From NCBI GenBank assembly GCA_023386835.1, contig JAEWIY010000006.1:25154-89153 (forward strand): a stretch of DNA of 64,000 nucleotides. The letters are read 5' to 3'. Below, in pieces: positions 8,499 through 18,135 of the stretch. Origin of the DNA: Verrucomicrobiota bacterium. GTDB lineage: Bacteria > Verrucomicrobiota > Verrucomicrobiia > Opitutales > Opitutaceae. Position 1 is the stretch's first letter. Every line of letters starts with the position of its first letter. Made by a program: the position numbers and the translations under genes. The notes under the pieces were generated by a model that saw only the letters and a program-made list of their open reading frames with translations, was not told where the DNA came from and did not search any database.

Positions 8499-9935
8499 CT
8501 AGACGCGTGGCCCGGCACCCACACCGTACGGCGCACGTTCCGGCCGGGACAGCATCGCATTGGCCTCTGCGTCGTCGAGAAAGAGCTCCTTCTTGGCATC
8601 CCAGCGCAGCGGGCGGCCCAGCTTCATCGCGATCCAGCTCACGATGCACGCATTGTTGGTCGTGTGCGCGACCGCCGCCGGCGCGAGCGGCGTCTTCCGC
8701 GACTTCACGCAGTCGAGCCAATTGCGGTGATGCGACGTGCTCGAAAGGAACTGCACCCTGACGCCATTCGGATCGAGCAGCTTGCGGTCGCTCGCGTCGA
8801 GCGGCTGCAGGTTGGTTTTCGTTCCGGTCGGATCGCTCGAGGTCTGCGCCGATTCCGATTCGCGCGTGCAGAAGATCCAACCTTCGTCACCGATGAACTT
8901 CACGCCGTTGGGCAGTTTGTCGGAGACGGTCATGCGGATGTCGTTCGGATAAACGAGTTCCACATGGTAGGCGCCGTGCACGTTCCAGATCTTGTTCGTC
9001 GGGAACTCTCCGCGACCTTCGACGCGCAGCGGGCCGCTGGACTCCATGTCCATGCCCCAATGTGCCGTGTCAAAATGATGCGCGCCCCAGCCGGTGATCA
9101 TGCCGAGACAGTAGGAGTCGTTGCGCAGCCAGCCCGGCCGGGAGGAAAAGTCAGGCGTGCCATCCGGCCGCACCTGCTGCGAGTGCACGCGCTGTTCGGT
9201 GTAATACACCTGCGGAGTGGGTCCCAGCCACGCGTCGTAATCCAAGTGCGCCGGCACCGGCTGCTCGGGATCGTCGGGTTTCGTCGGGTCGATCGGCAGT
9301 CCGATCTCCACCCGCTGCAAACGGCCAACACGACCGCTGCGCACAAATTCACAGGCCTTGCGAAACTGTTCATTCGGCCCCCATGAGCGCTGCTGGCTGC
9401 CGACCTGCAGGATCCGTTGATGCTGGGCCACCGCGTCGCGCAGCATCACGCCCTCGGACTGCGTCATCGTAAACGGCTTCTGCAGGTACACGTCCTTGCC
9501 GGCGGAGATGGCCGCCAGCGCATTCAGCGCATGCTGGTGGTCAGGCGTTGAGATGACGATCGCATCAATGTCCGGGCGGGCGATCATCTCCTTGAAGTTG
9601 CGATACACGGCGACGTCCGGCGCCGGTAGCGACTTATCCCGGTAGTGCTTCACCACGGCATCCCGCGCGGCTTCAGCCCGGCGCGAATCGACGTCGCACA
9701 CCGCCACGATGTCGGCCAGGCCGGAGTTGAGGACGCCTGGCATGTCGTGCCCGCGCGCGATCCGGCCGCAGCCGATTTGCCCCACGCGAATCCGGTTGCT
9801 GGGAGCCGTGGCACCACGCAGACGCGACGGGAGAATCAGAGGCAGGCCAAAAGCCGCGACAGCTCCGGCCCCCAGCCGGCAGAAATCACGACGGGAAACG
9901 GATGACGTACGGGGTAACGGGGTAGCAGCATTCAT
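8499..9935 (-). CDS. Gfo/Idh/MocA family oxidoreductase, Tat-exported
   Basis: This 478-residue protein has a twin-arginine leader (SSVSRRDFCRLGAGAVAAFG). A classical Rossmann start follows (RIRVGQIGCGRIARGHDM), then the DIDAIVISTPDHQHA strand and the KDVYLQKPFTMTQSEG motif, a variant of the EKP signature with the catalytic Lys retained. The C-terminal domain (MITGWGAHHFDTAHWGMDME) has the His residues usual for this group. I chose the ATG at 9935 because it puts the Tat motif near the N-terminus. It has the same orientation as the oxidoreductase downstream, with a 192-bp gap in which I saw no other gene. Sequences like this are very common in Planctomycetes and Verrucomicrobia. The substrate is unknown. 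Confidence 0.88.
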   Translation of the reverse strand: MNAATPLPRTSSVSRRDFCRLGAGAVAAFGLPLILPSRLRGATAPSNRIRVGQIGCGRIARGHDMPGVLNSGLADIVAVCDVDSRRAEAARDAVVKHYRDKSLPAPDVAVYRNFKEMIARPDIDAIVISTPDHQHALNALAAISAGKDVYLQKPFTMTQSEGVMLRDAVAQHQRILQVGSQQRSWGPNEQFRKACEFVRSGRVGRLQRVEIGLPIDPTKPDDPEQPVPAHLDYDAWLGPTPQVYYTEQRVHSQQVRPDGTPDFSSRPGWLRNDSYCLGMITGWGAHHFDTAHWGMDMESSGPLRVEGRGEFPTNKIWNVHGAYHVELVYPNDIRMTVSDKLPNGVKFIGDEGWIFCTRESESAQTSSDPTGTKTNLQPLDASDRKLLDPNGVRVQFLSSTSHHRNWLDCVKSRKTPLAPAAVAHTTNNACIVSWIAMKLGRPLRWDAKKELFLDDAEANAMLSRPERAPYGVGAGPRV

Positions 9936-10432
9936 GGGGATGAGGTCCAACAGAACGGATGAGCGGGAGCGGCAACCACTGAGGCAGTCCGCGCGATGAG
10001 CAATCGCGACGTCAGGTGGACTGTCAGCCGGAGTCGCCAGTGGGGCAAACCGGACCGAAAAATCTGAGGCAGGCGCGGCCGGGAAAACGGAAATTCCAAA
10101 CGAACGTCCCATCGTTCACCGGCAGAGCGCCCCGGGGAAGGCGGCCGGTTTGTGGACGTTGACCGCCGACGCTTCGCGGGAACTGGTCGGCTCTTAACAC
10201 GCCCCTGATTGTTCGGTGCACGACTCGAGAGACAGCGGCGAGGTCGCGGCACGGTTCGCACAACCCGTGATCCAAAAAACCGACGCGTCGTTCTCCAACC
10301 ACTACGACCGCTGCCCTTGCGGCGCGCGGGAATCCACCCGGGCCTGAGCGGCCAATCAGCGAATTGCTGGCTGCCGCCCTTCCGCGGAGTGCAGACTCGT
10401 CCGGCGGCGGCTTTTGGCGCAAGAACACGGGC
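9936..10432. other. Intergenic stretch between divergent genes, no gene seen
   Basis: About 500 bp separate the divergent oxidoreductase and alpha/beta hydrolase genes. I found no credible coding frame, strong hairpin or clear promoter here. It presumably contains both promoters. Confidence 0.5.
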
Positions 10433-11899
10433 ATGGCCGACAAACTCCTGGTGTTGCACGGTTATTCCGACGGAGCGACCAGCTTCACTGACCTCGCGGA
10501 ATTCTTCGTCTCCGAGCGCCTCTACGCACGCGAGAAGGTGTACCTGCTCAATTACGCGAGCATGGATGATCATTCGGTATTCGAGGACTTCGCCGACAAA
10601 CTCGACGAGGACTACGAGAAGCTCTTCGGCACCGAACGCATTGACGTGGCCTGTCACAGTACCGGCGCCCTCGTGGTCCGTCTGTGGTTGAGCCTTCACT
10701 ACCGGCGGCAGAAACAAAGCCGCCGCAAACCGCGCTCGCCTGTCGAGCACCTGTTGATGTTCGCGCCGGCGAACTTCGGTTCCGACCTCGCCAAGATGGG
10801 CCAGTCCTTCCTCGGCAAATTCCGCTCCACCTTCTTCAACACCCACGCAAAGGAGGGCGATTTCCTCGAGTCCGGCAAACACGTGCTGCAAGGCCTGGAG
10901 CCGGCCAGCCCCTTCCAATGGAACCTCTCCCTGCAGGACCTGCACGGCGAGAGCTTCTTCAATCCGGCATTGGGCGAGAAGAACGTTTGCTTCCCCTTCG
11001 TGTTTGCCGCCGGCCGGGGTTACACCGGCCTCCAGGCCCGGGTCATCGAGGCGCGCAAGAAGCCCGGCACCGATGGGACCGTGCGCATCTGCGGCACCTC
11101 GTTGAACACGCGCAAGTGCACGGTCGACTTCTGCAACCGGGAGGTGAATCCGCTCTGGGCCGACGAGCACAAGTTCGCGGACATCCCCTTCGCTCTCTTC
11201 GGTGAGCACAACCACGGCTCCATCATCAACACGGGCGCCGCCTTCACCGACCCGAAGCGCGGTCCCGGCGCCTTCGCACGGGAGGCCGTCGGCATCACCT
11301 CCTTCAGCGCGTACGAGGCGTTCGCGCAACGCTGTGCCAAACACAACGCGACGCACTTCAAAGGCGACCCTTACCAGCAATTCTTCTTCCGGGTGATCGA
11401 TGACGTCGGCCTTGCGATCGACGACTACTACATCGACTTCTACGCGATTCGCGCGGACGGCTCGCTGCACCAGAAACTCACGCTCGAGTTTGATCGCGAC
11501 TTCGAGCACGAGTTCTACCGCCATTCACAGGACGGGTCCTGCCGCGCCCTGTTGGTGAACCTCACTCGCTTCCGTGAGTTCGTGAAACGGCTGAAGCAGG
11601 AGAAGGCGAAACTTGTATTCGACGTCGTCGCGGTTTCGCCGGTCAAGGAGGTGAAATACCTGCCGGCTTACGCGACGATCGTCGGCGGCGAGGAAGAGGC
11701 AGATGAACCGACATTCTTCTACGAGAACACAACCACGCTGGTGGAGATCGTGCTGAACCGCGTCGCCTCCGACCGTGTGCTCGAGCTGCTCGATATCGAC
11801 TTGAACCAGCTGAAACTCGCCAGCGCCGTGCCAGCCACCAGCCGCACGGGGCGCGCGCTCCTGTTTCCCGCGAAGAAAATCACCGTCATCTCCGCCTGA
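10433..11899 (+). CDS. Alpha/beta-hydrolase (lipase/esterase-like) with C-terminal extension
   Basis: This 488-residue cytoplasmic protein starts MADKLLVLHGYSDGATSF, the first strand and oxyanion loop of an alpha/beta-hydrolase. The nucleophile elbow is VACHSTGALVVR, a GxSxG variant with Cys at the first position (CHSTG). The catalytic His is likely in ALFGEHNHGSII. After about residue 310 comes an unrelated beta-rich region (QQFFFRVIDDVGLAIDDYYIDFYAI onwards) that may be a separate domain. I took the ATG at 10433 because the frame upstream to 10364 lacks hydrolase sequence. It stands alone between an oxidoreductase and a TIM-barrel gene. The substrate is unknown; a lipid or acyl ester is plausible. 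Confidence 0.75.
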   Translation: MADKLLVLHGYSDGATSFTDLAEFFVSERLYAREKVYLLNYASMDDHSVFEDFADKLDEDYEKLFGTERIDVACHSTGALVVRLWLSLHYRRQKQSRRKPRSPVEHLLMFAPANFGSDLAKMGQSFLGKFRSTFFNTHAKEGDFLESGKHVLQGLEPASPFQWNLSLQDLHGESFFNPALGEKNVCFPFVFAAGRGYTGLQARVIEARKKPGTDGTVRICGTSLNTRKCTVDFCNREVNPLWADEHKFADIPFALFGEHNHGSIINTGAAFTDPKRGPGAFAREAVGITSFSAYEAFAQRCAKHNATHFKGDPYQQFFFRVIDDVGLAIDDYYIDFYAIRADGSLHQKLTLEFDRDFEHEFYRHSQDGSCRALLVNLTRFREFVKRLKQEKAKLVFDVVAVSPVKEVKYLPAYATIVGGEEEADEPTFFYENTTTLVEIVLNRVASDRVLELLDIDLNQLKLASAVPATSRTGRALLFPAKKITVISA

Positions 11900-12156
11900 G
11901 GACGCGAGCATCGCACGGCACTGCCCGTCGCAGTGGCGCACGGCAGTCGCGGCGAGCGGGCGTCTTGTTCGCGCTTCACGCGGTGCGGCACGGCGCGCTC
12001 ACCACGTGTTCACCGCGCTCACGCACTCTCCTACTCTCGCCCGCAGGCACGGATACACCCGTCGCCTGGACGTGTGTTCTCGCAGTCGGTCATTGAGTTT
12101 CGTCGCGCGTCTGCGACAACGCCAGCCGTCCCCCCTTTCCCCACCCCTGACGTCCC

Positions 12157-12996
12157 GTGCCTGCCATCGCTCATATCGCCAACCTGTGGTCCCTCGTGGG
12201 CCATCCCTCGCGCACCCGTGAATGGAGCCTCGACCGCAAGATCCGGGCGGTCGCCGCCGCCGGATTTGATGGTATCACCACAGCGGTGACACCGGAGCAC
12301 CGCCGACTAGCCGAGCGCTACGGGCTTCGCCACATCCTCGGGTTCATCTCGAGCAGCGAGCCGGAGGATTTTGCCCAACTGCTGCGCGCGCAGAAGGAGG
12401 CAGGCGCCGTGCACATCAACGTGCAGATGGACGACCACGACACGCCGCCCGCGGTCGCCGTGAAGCACTGGCTGCGAATGGAGCGCGAAGCCGAGAAGAT
12501 CGGCGGCGTGATCCCGTCGCTCGAGGTCCATCGCGACACGTGCACCGAAACACCGGAGAAAACCGAGGAGATCGCCGACCGTTATCATCGGGCGACCGGA
12601 AACCTGATCCGGTTGAACTTCGACTTTTCACACCTCGCGGTTGTGAAGCACCTCGGCCCCGCAGCTTACATTGAGCGACTGCTCACGCGGCCGGAGTTGG
12701 TGCAGCACAGCGAACAGTGTCACTTCCGTCCCTTCAACGGGCATCACTGCCAGGTCCCGGTGATGCATCGCGGAGCACTGACCCCTGAGGTGAAAGCCTA
12801 CCTGCCGTTCGCCAAAGCGGTGATGGCGCTGTGGAAAGCGGCGCCGCAGAATCGGGATCGCACGCTGTTCGCGTGCCCGGAAATGGGTCCCTATCCCGGC
12901 GACGGCGGGGGCTACAACATCACCGGTCTGCCGCCCGCCTGGCATGACGCCCAGGCGTTGCGGGTCGAATTGGCGAAGATCTGGCGACGGGCGTGA
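12157..12996 (+). CDS. Sugar-phosphate isomerase/epimerase-like TIM-barrel protein
   Basis: This 279-residue protein, starting at GTG, has the sequence texture of the xylose-isomerase-like TIM barrel: WSLDRKIRAVAAAGFDGITT near the N-terminus, GAVHINVQMDDHD, VIPSLEVHRDTCTETPEK and LIRLNFDFSHLAVVKH. The metal ligands are likely Glu in SLEVH, Asp in FDFSH and the later Glu in FACPEMGP. Such proteins epimerise or isomerise sugars and keto-sugars in the cytoplasm. The 257 bp upstream are GC-rich with no recognised gene. No ATG better placed than the GTG was found. Confidence 0.75.
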   Translation: MPAIAHIANLWSLVGHPSRTREWSLDRKIRAVAAAGFDGITTAVTPEHRRLAERYGLRHILGFISSSEPEDFAQLLRAQKEAGAVHINVQMDDHDTPPAVAVKHWLRMEREAEKIGGVIPSLEVHRDTCTETPEKTEEIADRYHRATGNLIRLNFDFSHLAVVKHLGPAAYIERLLTRPELVQHSEQCHFRPFNGHHCQVPVMHRGALTPEVKAYLPFAKAVMALWKAAPQNRDRTLFACPEMGPYPGDGGGYNITGLPPAWHDAQALRVELAKIWRRA

Positions 12997-13110
12997 GCGT
13001 CCGTCTCTGAAACACGCGGGCGGAATCCCGCCGGCAGGAGTCGCTGATCCCGAGCCGTCGCCGGGGCTTGCACCCTTGTGTCTGCGCGCCCTAGCGTCCC
13101 GGCCGCCCCC

Positions 13111-15342
13111 ATGAATATTCTGAAATTTTCAGAGAAGGTGCTGCCGTGGATCTGCTTTCTCCTCGTCCCTTCCGCCTTCTCCGCCCCGCTGCAGCTCGAG
13201 GTGTCACCCGCTGGTCAGCTGACCTCGTTACCGGCGGCGCAGAAAGCCCTTCGTGAGGCTCACGCGACCGGACAGCTGACGAATGAAGGCGCAGTCATTA
13301 GCGTGCGCGCCGGCATCTACGAACTCACCGAATCGCTGCGGCTGGCCCACGACGACGGTGCGCAGAACGGTCCCATCGTGTGGCAGGCCGCAGCCGGCGA
13401 AACCGTCGTGATTCGCGGCGGAAGCGCCGTGCGCGACTGGCAGCGCGTCTCCGATCCGGCCATCACTGCACGTCTAGCGCCAGCCAGCCGCTCCGCCATC
13501 CGAGTCGCCGACCTGCACCAAGCCGGCATCTCCAGCTTCGGAGAGATCGAACAGCGCGGAAATCCCGGGCTCGAAGTTTTTTTCGGCGGCGAACGGATGC
13601 CACTCGCCCGTTATCCCAACACCGGCTGGCTGCTCGTCGCCGATGTCCCGCAGACCGGACCGCGCCGACTGAACGAGGGCCTGGCCCGCGAACGTCGCTA
13701 CGACAACGTGCCGGTGGGCCGCCACTATGGCCGCATCACCTTTGATGATCCGCGTCCCGCCGGCTGGTCGGCCGACAACGAGATCTACGCCCACGGCTAC
13801 TGGACCTGGGATTGGAGCGACTCTTTCCAACGCATCGCGTCGATCGACGCCGCCAAACGGGAACTTCATTTCGCCGAGCCGCATCATCATTACGGATACA
13901 CCCGGGGGCAGCGGTTCTACTTCCTGAACGTGCTGGAGGAGCTGGATCGTCCCGGCGAGTGGTACCTCGATCGCCGGCGCGGCCTGCTGTACTTCTATCC
14001 GCCCGCGGAGATCACGTCGGACAATGTGGTGGTTTCGCTCGTCGACGCTCCGCTGATCGAACTCCAGGACGCAAACAACGTGCGCATCACCGGCTTCACC
14101 TTCGAAGCTTCACGCGGCAGCGGCGTCGTCATTCGCGGCGGCTCCGACGTCACCCTCGCCGGCTGCACCTTCCGTAACCTTGGTGGCGAAGCCGTCACGA
14201 TCGAGGGTGGCCAGCGTCACCGGGTGCAGAGCTGCGATTTTTACGAGCTCGCCAATGGAGCCATACGTGTCGGGGGCGGCGATCGTCGCACCCTGGCGCC
14301 GTCAGGCCACGAGATTGTCAACAATCACATCCGTCGTTTCGGCCAGTGGCTGCGCACGGGCCAGTACGGCATTCAATTCGACGGCGTCGGCCACCGGATA
14401 GCGCACAACCTGATCCACGATGCGCCATTCGAAGGGCTGCGGCTGACCGGAAACGATCACTTGGTTGAATACAACGAACTGCACAGCCTCACGCGGGAAA
14501 CCGGCGACGCCGGCGCGATGCACACCGGCCGCGACTACACCTGGCGCGGCAACGTCTTTCGCTACAACTACTGGCACCACATGACCGGGCCGGGCCTGCA
14601 CGGCGCGACGTCGTACTACCTCGACGATTTTGCCAGCGGCTTCGATCTCATCGGCAACATCTTCTATCGCGCCGGACGCGCGGTGCAGATCGGCGGCGGC
14701 CGCGAGAACCTGGTCGCCAACAACCTCTTCATTGAGTGCGCCCCGGCGGTTCATCTCGACGCCCGCGGGCTCGGCTGGGCCAGCAACTACTTCAACGGGG
14801 ATTACCCGTGGCTGTTCGACCGGTTCCGCGAGCTTTCCGCCGATCAGCCGCCGTATGCGGAGCGTTACCCGGTCCTGCGCACGCTGCTCAACGACGAGCC
14901 GCCGGTTCCGAAGAACAATCGGTTTGTGCACAACATTTCGTGGGGCGGGCGCTGGATGGATCTGTATGATTTCTACGCCTACAACTTCCACGAAGTGGTT
15001 GAAGTGCGCCAGAACGTAATCGCGGATCCCGAGTTCGTGCGTCGCCGCGCCGAGCGGGAGACCACCTGGGACCCGTACTACCTCAACATCGATGGCCAGC
15101 AGGGTTACCGCACCTACCGCACGGCCGAGCTTGAAATCGCACGCGAGTTCACCGGCAACCTGCTGATGGACGAGCCACCCGGCACGTTTGATCCCGTCAC
15201 GTTGAGGTTCACACCCCGCGATCCGAAACTGCTCAAACAGATCGGCTGGCTTCCGATCCCGGTTGAGCGCATCGGGCTGCAACGCGACACATGGCGGCGC
15301 GACATCCCCCGCCGGACCGGACAGGGCGACTCAAGGCGTTAA
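13111..15342 (+). CDS. Secreted right-handed parallel beta-helix protein
   Basis: This 743-residue protein has a signal peptide (MNILKFSEKVLPWICFLLVPSAFSAP). From about residue 300 it shows short repeated turns typical of right-handed beta-helices (NNVRITGFTFEASRGSGVVI, GSDVTLAGCTFRNLGGEAVTI, GIQFDGVGHRIAHNLIHDA, LIGNIFYRAGRAVQIGGG). This is the fold of pectate lyases, polysaccharide lyase 6 and GH28-like enzymes. The N-terminal third (VRAGIYELTESLRLAHDDG, ETVVIRGGSAV) resembles the DUF1565/GH141-type leading segment. It is likely an extracellular or periplasmic polysaccharide-active enzyme. Its stop overlaps the stop of the convergent BNR gene by 2-3 bp. Confidence 0.8.
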   Translation: MNILKFSEKVLPWICFLLVPSAFSAPLQLEVSPAGQLTSLPAAQKALREAHATGQLTNEGAVISVRAGIYELTESLRLAHDDGAQNGPIVWQAAAGETVVIRGGSAVRDWQRVSDPAITARLAPASRSAIRVADLHQAGISSFGEIEQRGNPGLEVFFGGERMPLARYPNTGWLLVADVPQTGPRRLNEGLARERRYDNVPVGRHYGRITFDDPRPAGWSADNEIYAHGYWTWDWSDSFQRIASIDAAKRELHFAEPHHHYGYTRGQRFYFLNVLEELDRPGEWYLDRRRGLLYFYPPAEITSDNVVVSLVDAPLIELQDANNVRITGFTFEASRGSGVVIRGGSDVTLAGCTFRNLGGEAVTIEGGQRHRVQSCDFYELANGAIRVGGGDRRTLAPSGHEIVNNHIRRFGQWLRTGQYGIQFDGVGHRIAHNLIHDAPFEGLRLTGNDHLVEYNELHSLTRETGDAGAMHTGRDYTWRGNVFRYNYWHHMTGPGLHGATSYYLDDFASGFDLIGNIFYRAGRAVQIGGGRENLVANNLFIECAPAVHLDARGLGWASNYFNGDYPWLFDRFRELSADQPPYAERYPVLRTLLNDEPPVPKNNRFVHNISWGGRWMDLYDFYAYNFHEVVEVRQNVIADPEFVRRRAERETTWDPYYLNIDGQQGYRTYRTAELEIAREFTGNLLMDEPPGTFDPVTLRFTPRDPKLLKQIGWLPIPVERIGLQRDTWRRDIPRRTGQGDSRR

Positions 15343-16706
15343 GGCGCCGCGTCTCTCCACCAGATGACGCGGTTGCTCACCATGTCATCATTGGTGGAGC
15401 CCGCTTCCCCATCGGTGAAGATGATCCCGACCGTGCCCGAGACCGAATGGTGACCCGTGTCTCGCTCAAGGTTCGGCAGCCAACGTGGACGCGTGGGATC
15501 GGCCGGTGCGGAGATCGCGACCTCGAAATGCTCACCATCGCGCGACCACAGCCGAGCGACTTCGTTGCTTGGATGCGCCCACCAGGACTCGCCCGGCCCG
15601 AGTCGCTGCAGCGTAACCGCGATCGTGATCGTGCCATCGGCGCTGCGGGTAATGGCACCCGGCAGGTTTAACTCCCAACCCGGTTCACGCAGATCGAGAA
15701 AGTTCGACAAGTCACGGGCCTGCCACGGTCCCTCCGCTGATGGATGCGCCAGCCAGGTCTTCGCGCCTTCGGTGTTAACGGTGCTGTACAGCACGAGCGG
15801 ACGGTCATTGCCATCCGCCACGACGCCGCCTCCCACCAGCACGGTGCTCTCCGCCGAACGGCCGCGCGCCACCACATCGAGGTCGTCCGCGCTCGCCGGC
15901 AGGGCCACCGCCGAGCCATCACGCCGGGTCCACGTGCGCCCCTCGTCATGACTCATCAAATACCCCACCGTCGTATGAACCGTGCGGTCCCCCCGGTAGT
16001 CGGTCTCGTAGATCCGGCAGGCGAGATGCAGGGTGCGACCTCCTTCGCCCCACCAGAAGGCCTCGGCAAACTGCGCGTAACCGGGAAAGCGCGCCCGCAG
16101 CAGGGGTCCGACACGTTCCCACCGCGAGGTCCCGGGCGCCCGGCTCCACAGTTCGGTTTCCCACGGCAGTGAAGCCACCGGAGGCGCAAACGCTTCGTGG
16201 CTGTCGTAGCTCCGCCGGGCCGTGAGCAGCAGCCCGCCGCCCGGCGTGACCATCAACACCGGATAGGTCAGATTGTAGCCAAAACGCTCCTCCGCGCTCC
16301 AGGCCGACGCATCATGCGGTCGCAGTGAACGCCGATAACGCATCGCGTCATGATGCGGATAGTACGCCAGGTGCAGGTAACCTTCGGCATCGATGGCCAA
16401 CGCTGCACCACCGTGATTGTCCTGCGCTTGCGCCACCGTCACCGGCTCCGACCAACGCCCGGTTTGATGGTCCAGCGTGCGAATGCGGACCCAGAACGTG
16501 TCGTCCGCCGCGTCGAGCCACGTCACATGCGTGCGTCCGTCGCGGGTCACGATCTTGTTCGTGGGGGGATACGCCGTCGCTCGTCCCGAGCCCTGTTCGG
16601 ACAATACGAAACCCGGCGACGCTTCCGCCGCTCCGATTGCGGCGGAGAAGCCAAGGCCGGCGAGCGCTGCGCCGAGCCGCAGCCAACGGAGGAGTGGACC
16701 TTTCAT
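15339..16706 (-). CDS. Secreted BNR-4 repeat protein (beta-propeller)
   Basis: This 455-residue protein has a signal peptide (MKGPLLRWLRLGAALAGLGFSAAIGAAEA). Propeller-like blades follow, with the BNR-4 landmarks IVTRDGRTHVTWLDAADDTFW, DNHGGAALAIDAEGYLHLAYYPHHD and LMSHDEGRTWTRRDG. Proteins of this type include putative ulvan-lyase-like and sialidase-like enzymes; HHD and the Tyr/Arg pairs are frequent active-site elements. I chose the ATG at 16706, which gives the signal peptide and leaves only 7 bp to the preceding enolase-superfamily stop. It is the last gene of the minus arm of the TetR module, where it probably releases the saccharide acid that the other enzymes process. Confidence 0.78.
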   Translation of the reverse strand: MKGPLLRWLRLGAALAGLGFSAAIGAAEASPGFVLSEQGSGRATAYPPTNKIVTRDGRTHVTWLDAADDTFWVRIRTLDHQTGRWSEPVTVAQAQDNHGGAALAIDAEGYLHLAYYPHHDAMRYRRSLRPHDASAWSAEERFGYNLTYPVLMVTPGGGLLLTARRSYDSHEAFAPPVASLPWETELWSRAPGTSRWERVGPLLRARFPGYAQFAEAFWWGEGGRTLHLACRIYETDYRGDRTVHTTVGYLMSHDEGRTWTRRDGSAVALPASADDLDVVARGRSAESTVLVGGGVVADGNDRPLVLYSTVNTEGAKTWLAHPSAEGPWQARDLSNFLDLREPGWELNLPGAITRSADGTITIAVTLQRLGPGESWWAHPSNEVARLWSRDGEHFEVAISAPADPTRPRWLPNLERDTGHHSVSGTVGIIFTDGEAGSTNDDMVSNRVIWWRDAAP

Positions 16707-16713
16707 TGCGAAG

Positions 16714-18135
16714 TCAATTCGTGAGCCACGGCTGCTCCACGGCATCCCACGCGGCCCACGGTCCGCCGAACGCCGCCTGGTTGACGCCTGCCAGTTCAAT
16801 CTGGCCCGACGTGATCCGGAGCGAGGGCCAGCCGTCAGGCGTTTTCTGATACAAATCCGGATAAGCCTCCAAAACGTGCGCCTGTACGTCCTCCGGCCAG
16901 GCGGCGAGGCCGCTGAAGTAGTGATGGCCGTTCCGCTCCACGCTGGCATTGCCCAGCAGCGCCTGGACCGCCAGGTCCTGCGGCAACGCCACCGGGCCGA
17001 CATTAGCCAGATCCTCGCCGCTCATCATCCAGGGGCCTTGCGGTTGCTCGCGACGCAACTGCGCCAGGCGGCAGGCATTCGCGATGCCGTGCAGCACGCC
17101 TTTGCAGTTCTTGTGGCTCGTGCCGACGTAGCCCGCTGCCAGCGCGCGTCGCAAATCTTCCGATTCGGCGCCTGATTCATCGATGAGCAATCGCGGCCGT
17201 TGCTCCCAGGCACTCAAGGCGGCCGCGACGGCATCGCTCAACGCGATCGAACGGGCAAAGGGTTGCTCCACGAACAGCAGCCGCGGCCAAAGCGCCGTCA
17301 GCCCGCTGACCTGCTGAGCCCGGGCCCAGAAGGCCTGAAACGCTTCCACCGTCAGGAAGGTTTCATTCCCGTCCAGGCTCGCGGCAAATTCGCCGCCGGT
17401 TTCCCGATGGATCACGGCGACCGCTCGCTGCAACCGCTCCAAGCCGTCCTCACTGCCCGAGACCTTGATCTTGAAGTGCCGCAGCTGATACGCGCGGATG
17501 ACGGAAGCCAGTGCCACCGGCAGTCCGTCCGCCGGACGACCCGTGGGGTCGACATCGTCTTCCTCCAACGGATCCGCCAGTCCAACCGTGTGCCGGCACG
17601 TCACTGACGGAAGGGGGCGTTCAGGCAACCAGTCCGCCGGCGTGCTCCCCGCCAGTTCCGGATGAAACGCTCCCAGATCGAGACCCAGGGCGCCGCTACG
17701 CACCACGTCGTGCAGCGTTTGCCCGTGCCGGCGACAGTACGCATCCAGCAGTGCCCGCTCGACCAGGCTGCAACCGAAGTTGGCCAGCAATGGCGGCCAG
17801 TGACGCGCCTTTGCAGACGAGGCCTGGCGGCGATAGAGCTCCTCCACCAGTGCCGCAAAAGTACCGCTTTCCAAACCCGCCGCGTGCGCACTGCCCTGGC
17901 GAAGCACGTCCCGCATCTCGTCGATCTCCTCGTCGACCGGTCGATCCGGATTTTTGGTGAACCATTTCGGCGGCAGGTGATCCGCCGCGCGCCCGGGCAC
18001 CCTTTCCCCATCGATGACCGCGTGCACGTTGACCCAGACATGCGGCACTTCGGTCATCACCGCGATGCCGTAGCGAAACGGCAGCCGTGTCCGCAAAGGG
18101 CGTTCAAACCACTCCAGTCGGTCGATTCGAATCAT
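16714..18135 (-). CDS. Enolase-superfamily (mandelate racemase/muconate lactonising) protein
   Basis: This 473-residue cytoplasmic protein carries the enolase-superfamily active-site set: LRHFKIKVSG (KxK bases), AASLDGNETF (Asp metal ligand), LFVEQPFARS (Glu ligand) and LLIDESGAES (third acidic ligand). SHKNCKG follows, which would supply the Lys of the sixth strand as in the MLE subgroup. It is longer than the usual 370-400 residues, with extra sequence between the capping domain and the barrel. Its start overlaps the M20 stop as ATGA, so the two are translationally coupled. It probably dehydrates or racemises a sugar acid or an N-acyl amino acid. Confidence 0.82.
   Translation of the reverse strand: MIRIDRLEWFERPLRTRLPFRYGIAVMTEVPHVWVNVHAVIDGERVPGRAADHLPPKWFTKNPDRPVDEEIDEMRDVLRQGSAHAAGLESGTFAALVEELYRRQASSAKARHWPPLLANFGCSLVERALLDAYCRRHGQTLHDVVRSGALGLDLGAFHPELAGSTPADWLPERPLPSVTCRHTVGLADPLEEDDVDPTGRPADGLPVALASVIRAYQLRHFKIKVSGSEDGLERLQRAVAVIHRETGGEFAASLDGNETFLTVEAFQAFWARAQQVSGLTALWPRLLFVEQPFARSIALSDAVAAALSAWEQRPRLLIDESGAESEDLRRALAAGYVGTSHKNCKGVLHGIANACRLAQLRREQPQGPWMMSGEDLANVGPVALPQDLAVQALLGNASVERNGHHYFSGLAAWPEDVQAHVLEAYPDLYQKTPDGWPSLRITSGQIELAGVNQAAFGGPWAAWDAVEQPWLTN

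Noticed and set aside
9932..11524. Long minus-strand open frame opposite the alpha/beta-hydrolase
   Set aside because: The hydrolase has a recognisable domain and a suitable start, while the antisense frame is low-complexity (Val, Glu, Ala repeats).
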